Source: SZAS-3 sp964386785 (GTDB taxonomy: Bacteria; Chlamydiota; Chlamydiia; Chlamydiales; JAAKFR01). From it: 6,698 nt of DNA. The notes below the pieces were generated by a model. It did not search any database. It was not told where the DNA came from and was given only the letters and a program-made list of their open reading frames with translations. The stretch covers positions 1-6,698 of the forward strand of contig CAYLUD010000055.1 of NCBI GenBank assembly GCA_964386785.1, written 5' to 3'. Shown here piece by piece: positions 1-5,900 of this stretch (position 1 is the first letter of the stretch; the number at the start of each line of letters is the position of its first letter). Position numbers and translations under genes: made by a program.

Positions 1-909
1 AATGGGTTATCCTTATTCAGTCGTCTGATTCGTTATATCAAAACAGAGCGCGTTGATTTGGTGGTCACGCACTCTTCTATAGATGCTTGGATAGGAGGTC
101 TGGCCGCTCGCTGTTGTCGTATTCCCGTTGTGCGCACCCGTCATCTATCTACGCCGATCGCAGGTGGACTCAATAGCTTACTATTATATCGTTATCTCGC
201 TGATTGCGTGATTACAACTTGTGCTGAGGTGGTGCCTGTATTGCAAAAGCAAGCTAGGCTCTCTGCCACTCGATGCCTTTCGATTCCCACAGGAGTGCCG
301 ATACCAGTAGTAGATCCTATACGCGTCCAACAATTTCGAGAACAATATGGAATTGCATCAGATGAAATTGTGATTGGTACTGCCTGTGTGCTTCGAGGAT
401 GGAAAGGGATTGAGCAATTGATCCAAGCAGCTCATCTGCTGCGAGAACGAGAAGGAATTCGTTGGCTCGTTGTTGGGGATGGGCCTAGTGCTTCTTATTT
501 TCATCAATTAGTAGCTAGTTATCAATTAGGTAACAACGTGCTATTTACAGGACACTTGGATTCTCCGATAGAGGCTATGGGTGCCATGGATATTTTTTGT
601 CTTTTAAGCTATGCCCATGAAGGTGTAAGTCAGGCTGTATTGCAAGCAGCTTCTCTAGGAAAACCTCTCATTACGACCCCAACAGGCGGATTGAAAGAAG
701 TGTGTATTGATGGGGTCACAGGGCGTCAGGTCCGCGTAAAAGACCCCTTTTCTGTTGCGCATGCAGTATCAGCTTTCTTAGATTCCTCCAAAGAACGAGC
801 AGAATGTGGAATTCAGGCTCGAACCTTAGTGTCGAAACATTTTAGCTATGAACGAATGTTAGATCGCTTGGAGTCCATATATACACCTTTCGTGATTCCA
901 AAATCTTGA
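1..909 (+). CDS. Glycosyltransferase, GT4-like (GT-B fold), 5'-truncated
   Basis: The reading frame is open from base 1, so the start codon lies upstream; 302 residues are visible and it ends at TGA 907-909. The GTG at 58 is an internal valine codon, because the sequence before it (ending RVD) continues the same domain. Window-numbered residues show an acceptor-side segment with THSSIDAW (23-30) and RTRHLS (45-50). A nucleotide-sugar-binding half follows with the VLRGWKG loop (R132, K135), VVGDGP (157-162) and HEGVSQAVLQA (206-216). These fit a retaining GT4 enzyme that moves a sugar from an activated nucleotide donor, typically onto LPS or another envelope glycan at the inner face of the inner membrane. 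The usual E-x7-E pair reads E207-x7-Q215, which I recall as common in this subgroup. TTPTGG and KEVC follow as expected for the donor site. Acceptor and sugar cannot be told from sequence. Probably 60-90 N-terminal residues are missing, judged from family length. Confidence 0.88.
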   Translation, partial: NGLSLFSRLIRYIKTERVDLVVTHSSIDAWIGGLAARCCRIPVVRTRHLSTPIAGGLNSLLLYRYLADCVITTCAEVVPVLQKQARLSATRCLSIPTGVPIPVVDPIRVQQFREQYGIASDEIVIGTACVLRGWKGIEQLIQAAHLLREREGIRWLVVGDGPSASYFHQLVASYQLGNNVLFTGHLDSPIEAMGAMDIFCLLSYAHEGVSQAVLQAASLGKPLITTPTGGLKEVCIDGVTGRQVRVKDPFSVAHAVSAFLDSSKERAECGIQARTLVSKHFSYERMLDRLESIYTPFVIPKS

Positions 910-1004
910 TGGGGTCATAAACGAGAGCGAGGTCCTTATTGGCGTTGCATCAGTACTATATGTTGCGAGATGGAAATATTTTTTTTGATCCGATCGAGGG
1001 GTAG

Positions 1005-1033
1005 TTGCAAAAGGGACAAAGTCTTGATAGGAT
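1005..1033 (+). promoter_or_regulatory. Candidate sigma-70-type promoter before the small membrane gene
   Basis: TTGCAA at 1005-1010 and TAGGAT at 1028-1033 are separated by 17 bases; each box matches consensus at 4 of 6 positions. Transcription would begin near 1040, giving a leader of about 14 bases before the ATG at 1054, and could run on into mazG. This is inferred from spacing and box similarity only. Bases 910-1004 between the glycosyltransferase stop and this site show no gene and no convincing terminator; a T8 tract lies at 979-986. Confidence 0.35.
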
Positions 1034-1053
1034 TCTTTGTTTTTGTTAAGAAC

Positions 1054-1278
1054 ATGGCGCGTATGAGTTGTTCTCCATCCTGTATAACAGAAAAGTATAC
1101 TTCTTGGATCTTCATTACAGGTATAATTTTGACTGTAATGAGTGTGGTATGGATTGTTTTTTCTTTCCATCCCTCGTATTCCGCATTATTAGGCGGGGTG
1201 ATATCTCAAGTCGGCTCGAGTCTTCTTGCTATAATTGGATTTGTCTTGTTACAGATATCATGTTATCGAAAACATTAA
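1054..1278 (+). CDS. Small two-helix membrane protein, unknown function
   Basis: This is a 74-residue frame ending at TAA 1276-1278. I do not recognise the family. A short polar N-terminus with C6 and C10 is followed by a strongly hydrophobic stretch at about residues 18-38 (WIFITGIILTV onward). A short turn with HPSY comes next, then a second hydrophobic, glycine- and serine-bearing stretch at about 45-69 (LLGGVIS ... AIIGFVLL), and a basic CYRKH tail. That pattern suggests a hairpin-like inner membrane protein. The frame also has an upstream ATG at 970, giving 102 residues. I prefer 1054 because the 970 extension passes through the T8 tract and the candidate promoter at 1005-1033. Neither start has a strong Shine-Dalgarno sequence. 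It ends 32 bases before mazG on the same strand, so the two may be co-transcribed. It could still be a non-coding open frame. Confidence 0.5.
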   Translation: MARMSCSPSCITEKYTSWIFITGIILTVMSVVWIVFSFHPSYSALLGGVISQVGSSLLAIIGFVLLQISCYRKH

Positions 1279-1310
1279 CATCATATTGAACATCAATAAG
1301 AAGGAGATTT

Positions 1311-1931
1311 ATGGATCAAGAAGCTGTTACATGTTTTGCTGAACTATTGCAGATAGCCAATCGTTTATTAGGCCCAAAAGGGTGTCCCTGGGACCATACG
1401 CAAACATTGCTTACGTTGAAAGAGTACCTGTTAGAAGAGGCCTATGAGCTTTTGGAGGCTATTGATCTTGCAGATGACCCCAATATCATAGAAGAAGTGG
1501 GGGATTTGTTTTATAACTTAATATTTATTGCGAAATTAGGAGAAAAAGAGGGTCGATTTGCCTTAAAAGACTCCTTAGAGTCTGTTAAAAATAAATTGAT
1601 AGCGCGCCATCCCCATGTGTTTGGAGATACTCAAGTGTCTTCTATTCAGGAAATTCGAGAAAACTGGGAAAAGGTCAAAGCTACAGAAAAGCCAACACGT
1701 CAACACCCACTAGATGGTATTGCAAAAAATTTACCTGCTCTTGCACGCGCGTATGAAGTGATTGATAAGGGGAGAAAAGAATCCTCAGAGCGTGCTAGCT
1801 GCAATGAAGAAGAGATGGGGGCGCAGCTCTGGCAATTGGTTCAGAAATCTGTAGCAGCGGGTATTCATCCTGAATTTGCTTTGCTCAAATATACTCGTGA
1901 GCAAGAACAAAAAATTCGTGCTGCAACTTAA
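1311..1931 (+). CDS. mazG: Nucleoside triphosphate pyrophosphohydrolase MazG
   Basis: The product is 206 residues and belongs to the all-alpha NTP pyrophosphatase family, which hydrolyses nucleoside triphosphates to monophosphate and pyrophosphate in the cytosol, cleaning non-standard nucleotides or tuning (p)ppGpp-linked stress. The start is secure: AAGGAG at 1301-1306 sits just before ATG 1311. The N-terminal domain has the family signature GCPWD (residues 24-28), then the metal-binding helix EEAYE (E42, E43, E46) and EEVGDLF with E62 and D65, equivalent to the EExxE...ExxD magnesium ligands of E. coli MazG. KEGRF (79-83) and ARHPHVFGD (about 98-106) follow. The C-terminal half (LPALARAYEVIDKG) is the remnant or short form of the second MazG domain: E. 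coli MazG has 263 residues, and a second full EExxE set is not visible here. Catalysis should be intact through the N-terminal domain. The stop is 23 bases before the SRP RNA. Confidence 0.95.
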   Translation: MDQEAVTCFAELLQIANRLLGPKGCPWDHTQTLLTLKEYLLEEAYELLEAIDLADDPNIIEEVGDLFYNLIFIAKLGEKEGRFALKDSLESVKNKLIARHPHVFGDTQVSSIQEIRENWEKVKATEKPTRQHPLDGIAKNLPALARAYEVIDKGRKESSERASCNEEEMGAQLWQLVQKSVAAGIHPEFALLKYTREQEQKIRAAT

Positions 1932-1949
1932 CCGCATCTGCAGTATCCT
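1921..1949 (+). promoter_or_regulatory. Weak candidate promoter for the SRP RNA
   Basis: TATCCT at 1944-1949 lies 5-7 bases before the predicted 5' end of the SRP RNA at about 1955-1957, a suitable distance for a -10 box. The matching -35 position, CTGCAA at 1921-1926 with 17-base spacing, agrees with consensus at only 3 of 6 positions and overlaps the last codons of mazG. A stable RNA gene needs a promoter, but its transcript could also be processed from mazG read-through. Confidence 0.25.
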
Positions 1950-1954
1950 CGTCC

Positions 1955-2059
1955 AAGGTCGGGGATTCCCTAGAATAGTTCCATTTGAACCAGGTCAGGA
2001 CCGGAAGGGAGCAGCCTTAAGAATACGGGCTATGTTAGGGAGGGTCTCCGGCCTTTTTT
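1955..2059 (+). ncRNA. ffs: Bacterial small signal recognition particle RNA (4.5S-type)
   Basis: Bases 1991-2016 contain the nearly invariant SRP domain IV: CAGGTCAGGACC, the GGAA tetraloop at 2003-2006, then GGGAGCAGCC. The asymmetric and symmetric internal loops (CAGG / AGCAG) bind the M domain of Ffh. The flanks pair into the expected long hairpin: GGTCGGGGA from 1957 pairs with TCTCCGGCC ending at 2053, CCCTA at 1968-1972 with TAGGG at 2036-2040, and ATAG at 1975-1978 with CTAT at 2030-2033. The roughly 100-nt length and lack of an Alu domain match the Gram-negative 4.5S form. With Ffh and FtsY it directs membrane proteins to the Sec translocon during translation. The 5' end is placed by pairing and could be off by several bases. 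A T6 tract at 2054-2059 ends transcription. Confidence 0.95.
2043..2059 (+). terminator. Terminator built from the closing helix of the SRP RNA
   Basis: The 3' strand of the SRP RNA closing helix (GGTCTCCGGCC, 2043-2053) is followed directly by T6 at 2054-2059. It pairs with the 5' end of the RNA rather than with a local hairpin, a usual arrangement in which the folded SRP RNA itself serves as the terminator stem. Confidence 0.5.
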
Positions 2060-2078
2060 CATGATCAAGCCTGTATTG

Positions 2079-2108
2079 TTGCAAAAAGTAATCAGAACGA
2101 TATGTAAT
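2079..2108 (+). promoter_or_regulatory. Alternative upstream promoter for the lipoprotein gene
   Basis: TTGCAA at 2079-2084 is followed after 16-18 bases by TATGTAAT at 2101-2108, which can be read as TATGTA or TGTAAT. It would give a leader of about 65 bases that includes the A9 tract. It competes with the nearer candidate at 2120-2150; the sequence alone does not decide between them, and both may be used. Confidence 0.35.
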
Positions 2109-2119
2109 GTTTGGAATTG

Positions 2120-2150
2120 TTTACAAAAAAAAATACAACTCGATTATGAT
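2120..2150 (+). promoter_or_regulatory. Candidate promoter with A9 tract in its spacer, lipoprotein gene
   Basis: TTTACA at 2120-2125 (5 of 6 consensus) and TATGAT at 2145-2150 (5 of 6) are separated by 19 bases, two more than optimal. Nine A residues run from 2125 to 2133, overlapping the -35 edge and filling the start of the spacer. Transcription would begin near 2157, leaving about 22 bases before ATG 2179 with GGAG at 2168-2171. Loss of one or two A residues would bring the spacing to 18 or 17. The boxes are seen directly; promoter use is inferred. Confidence 0.45.
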
Positions 2151-2178
2151 CGTAACATCTTCACATTGGAGAAAATTC

Positions 2179-2844
2179 ATGAGATCTATCCTGTTTTTTG
2201 TAGTTTTAGGCGTAGCCCTTACGTCCACAAGTTGCGTGCGTTCCTATCGAGATACTTCCTTGTATCAGTCGACAGGTCAAATTAAACCAATTGTATCGGT
2301 GATGCCTGTGATTAATACTACAGGACAACAGGGCCCAGATTGGGACTATGCACGTGAATTTACTGACGAAATTCGAAAGAGGGTTTTTGACTCTTCTCGT
2401 CTCTATCTGCTTCGAGAGGGAGGGTCTATGGCTTTGGCTAGAGAATTTAGCACCCCAAATCCTATGGAAATTCCTTCGGATATCAAGTCTCGTTTGGGCG
2501 CAGCGTCAGCAGCAGAGTACGTCGTGGTCACCGAGTTTCTAGATCAAAAAGAAATTCCCTACGAAACAGCGAGCAGCCGAGCTACGCAAGAAGAAGCAGG
2601 AGCTGTTCTCAGTGTAGCGTTACGAGTCCGGGTCATTGATTTACGAGGAGATACTCCTAAGGTTGTGTTGCAAGAAATTATCGATCAAGAGCATATGGTT
2701 GCTAAACCATATCTAAAAACAGATTATACCAAAGCTTCTTGGGGTACGGATGCCTATGCGAGCACCCCACTTGGAATGGCACATAGCAAAGTGGTCCGAG
2801 AGTTAGTAGCTCATGTTGAAAGTTATATTATAGCAGTACGCTAG
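2179..2844 (+). CDS. Lipoprotein, chlamydial CT734-like
   Basis: The product is 221 residues. ATG 2179 is chosen because GGAG at 2168-2171 is 7 bases upstream and because it gives a clean lipoprotein signal: MRS, a hydrophobic core (ILFFVVLGVAL, residues 4-14), then the lipobox STSC with the lipidated cysteine at C19. The same frame opens further upstream at 2107, but that extension (KKKYNSIM and so on) would spoil the signal. The mature part starts with a polar VRSYRDTS stretch, then IKPIVSVMPVINTTGQQG, a beta-strand-like segment that recalls the start of CsgG/LpoB-type envelope lipoprotein folds. Helical and strand segments follow, including YVVVTEFLDQ and VALRVRVIDL. From memory this resembles the C. 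trachomatis CT734 lipoprotein, whose function is not established. It should be anchored in the outer or inner membrane facing the periplasm. A strong hairpin lies 6 bases after its stop. Confidence 0.82.
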   Translation: MRSILFFVVLGVALTSTSCVRSYRDTSLYQSTGQIKPIVSVMPVINTTGQQGPDWDYAREFTDEIRKRVFDSSRLYLLREGGSMALAREFSTPNPMEIPSDIKSRLGAASAAEYVVVTEFLDQKEIPYETASSRATQEEAGAVLSVALRVRVIDLRGDTPKVVLQEIIDQEHMVAKPYLKTDYTKASWGTDAYASTPLGMAHSKVVRELVAHVESYIIAVR

Positions 2845-2850
2845 TCGTTC

Positions 2851-2904
2851 CTCATGGGGCGAGATGGATTCTCGCCCCATGAGAGTAGTTTGCGTGTTTT
2901 TTTT
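2851..2904 (+). terminator. Perfect 13-bp hairpin after the lipoprotein gene, possible terminator
   Basis: CTCATGGGGCGAG (2851-2863) and CTCGCCCCATGAG (2871-2883) form an uninterrupted 13-bp, GC-rich stem with a 7-base loop, beginning 6 bases after the lipoprotein stop. A T8 tract lies at 2897-2904, 13 bases after the stem rather than directly against it, so this is not a textbook intrinsic terminator. The stem overlaps the likely translation start region of the next gene and could instead control its expression by read-through or by hiding the ATG at 2879. Confidence 0.55.
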
Positions 2905-2929
2905 CTTGCCATTTCTATTCGTTGTATGA
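2879..2929 (+). other. Alternative out-of-frame leader start for the giant gene
   Basis: ATG 2879 lies in the 3' arm of the hairpin and opens a 16-codon frame, MRVVCVFFFLPFLFVV, ending at TGA 2927-2929. It runs through the T8 tract at 2897-2904. One extra T, or a -1 slip on T TTT TTC (2899-2905), would join it to the main frame of the giant gene after MRVVCVFFF, continuing LAISIRCMSPIGC. The result would be a normal ATG-started lipoprotein leader. No good Shine-Dalgarno sequence precedes this ATG. It may be coincidence, a switch, or a sign of a miscounted homopolymer in the assembly. Confidence 0.3.
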
Positions 2930-5900
2930 GTCCCATTGGTTGCAGTTCTAGCCATTCGCATACCTCTCACACTACCCCCGATTCTTCTATCCCTTTGGAC
3001 CCCCTCGATTGGGAATCTCAATTATCCCTGAATTTGTTTAGGCATATCCATGGGGATCGCGAACTAATAGAAGACACAACTGCTGGTATGGTCGAAACAG
3101 TAGTTCTTGCTTGGTTACAAATCTATTGTCAGAAGGAATCCCCCAAGATTCTTCCATTGTTACAGTTGATTAATCTTGCAAATCACCGATATTCCATTGA
3201 GGCAGTACAGTCTTTTATTGATCGATTAGAAGCAAACAAGCGGGCTCTCATGATGGGGGGATGGCCAGGCCATGTATTGCTCTACTATATTGAAAGACAT
3301 GCTAAGAACTATTCTTTTTATGTTTTTAATACAGGAGATGGAGTCGAGTTTCATCCTGAAATACAAAATAATGGAAAAACGATGAACTGTCCATTTTTAT
3401 GGTATCCAGATATCACTAGGGAGCAAATCAATCAAATCTTGATTCCTATGGTAGGGATTCTATCGCAGGACGGCCAAAACCCTTGTCCATCCAACTCTGA
3501 GCCAAGCTCGTTTCTATACGAACAGGTATGGGAAAAGATATTAGGCCCTCCTAAGAAAAATAAACTGGATTTTTTTATTACACCACAACGATCTGGCACG
3601 TGTGCATATCGCGTGTTTTTAGCCTGGCTTCAGTTTGCGTTGGGTCGACCAGAATACAAAATATGGCATCATGCCCTACATGTGAATACGATACAAGCGA
3701 TGACCAAAAGAGGAGAGAGGGCGGGTAGGTCATCGATAGAGGCGTTTTGGCTTGATATAGCCATCCGTAATACCTTGTATTCTGCAGCAAAATTATTACA
3801 AAATCGTTTTATTACAGAGAAGATGGCACAAATAACTCTAGAAATTTGTAACAAAGCTCGTACCTCTCTCTCCCTGATACCTCTAAGTAAGAGGATTTCC
3901 TATTCGGGCTTTTTTTTTGAATCAGAGATATCACCCTATGATTCCAACGAAGAATCAGAGGGTGATATCTCTGATTCTTCGTTGGAATCAGAGGAATATC
4001 CGTCAGATGTTTCGTTGTATACATGGATAGACATAGTAACTGGGGAGTATGCTCAGCCTTTCGATGCTCTGGATCCTATTTCTTATGTCCGAACTGATGA
4101 AGGATTAGTAAAAAGCCTGCAGACCCTGTATGTACTTTTTGATGCTACAGAAGCCCTGCAGCAATCTACCCCCCTAGCGCTACTAGCAATAGATCATGTA
4201 ATACGAGCTCTGCCTCTTGATACGACACGATGGGATGAAAATCTCATTCAGCAACATGGAGGTGTTATCGAGATTGTTCGAGTATTACAGGTCTTACACG
4301 AATCTTACGTGAAGATATTGAGTCAAGAGACACATATACTGCCTCGCCATGTGCATACATCCCTTAGGATCATCGCGCTCATTCATGTGCTCGTTTGTTT
4401 GGATGTACCCAGCATAGGTGACTATTGTTTTTCTCTCCCAGAAGTCGATAGGATGCTCCATCCATCATTGGTTTATTTTGACCCATTAGATTGGCAACAA
4501 TCGCATGAATTATGGAATTTTTTTCAAAAAATACAGCAACCCAACTTGAATCTATGTGAATATATACCATATCGGAACATTGTAGCAGATGATGAAGGGA
4601 AGACGGTTGGCTCTCCCTTATTTCATTTGCATCGCGCAACTTTATATTGGCAGCGCTGGCTGCGTGATACCCTACCCGTCGATTTCCATCGCGGTATCTC
4701 TCATGCCCATTCTTGGATTCCGTTAATCAGTCGACAGACTGAGGATCTAGAGCAAAATTCTGATGTAATCATTATTCCTCGTTTTAGAATACATGACAGA
4801 TATGCGTATGCAGGACAAAGGATATTACTAGATCTTTCTCCTGAAGGAGCGTGTTGGTATAGGGAAAATCCTCTTGTAATGATTCAAGATGTTTTGTCTA
4901 ACGTTTTTATTTTAGATCAGCCACGCATCCAAACGCTATTTGAACATATATTATTTCAATCGACACAGAATATCTCCGAGGTTGCGGAGCACCCTCTTCA
5001 AGAGATGATACAAAATCATGTCGAGTTACTCATTAATTTTTTAGAGCGCCTCGAACAGCACCAGATTACACAACCTAAGGATCAGATGAGTTTCAGGTTG
5101 TTTTGGGTGCGATGTGCACAACGCTTATGTCGCATACATTCGGAGAGCTTTCGTCAGCACGTTATCAGTCAGATTCCATTCATGCAAACATGGTTGCATC
5201 ACGAACATATAGATCAGTACATGCACGGAATGATCCATCTATATCTGGCACATGCCTATAGTGTGTTAGGCATCGACACGCTCTCTGATCAGCAGATACA
5301 AGCACTTATCATCAGCTGGGTTTCTTGCCATAACCTCTCCAATAAAGAGGTGCCGCCAGATATCATGCCCACCATTCGCAGTAGTTTCATACAGAATAAA
5401 AAATATCTATGGGCGTGTATAGATTCTGATTCATATGTTTTGCATCCTGGGATATTAGGTGTGAGACAGGAGGATCCGCATCTAATTTGGAGAAAGCAAA
5501 GAAACGAGTGGACGCTCGATATTTCAAGTCCATACGCAACCGAATACTACTCTATCCATCTACTGTCTTTGGTTTATAGAGTCATCGAGCAACCAGATAG
5601 CACTGCATTGTATGAATTCTGTGTCGCAAAACGGTTGTTTGATTACCCATTAATCGCTCAACGTGTACAGGGTAAATATATTCTAGGTATCCAACGAGAA
5701 TATGGACAAATACGTGCTTGGTATTCGGAGACGCACGAGTGTTGGATGGTTGAGAGATTGGTTGGGGGACATTGGTATGGATATATTGACCCTGAAATCG
5801 AACGTCCGGCCACTATTCCATTTAATTTATGGTGGACTCATTCGCATTGGCTATTACTACACAAAGAGCCGGGTACGGTACAAGCGCCTTGTATTGTAGT

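Noticed and set aside
859..1170. A 103-residue minus-strand open frame after the glycosyltransferase
   Set aside because: It overlaps the end of the glycosyltransferase and the small membrane gene, and its product has no domain-like pattern.
1876..2064. A 62-residue + strand open frame spanning the mazG end and the SRP RNA
   Set aside because: It reads through the structured SRP RNA and the mazG 3' end in another frame; the RNA explains this stretch.
2107..2178. Upstream extension of the lipoprotein frame from ATG 2107
   Set aside because: It would put a lysine-rich stretch before the signal peptide and overlaps the candidate promoter; ATG 2179 has a better ribosome binding site and lipobox distance.
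2854..2889. ATG 2854 as start of the giant gene
   Set aside because: It sits in the 5' arm of the hairpin with no ribosome binding site and adds a charged, polar stretch before the hydrophobic leader. It cannot be fully excluded.
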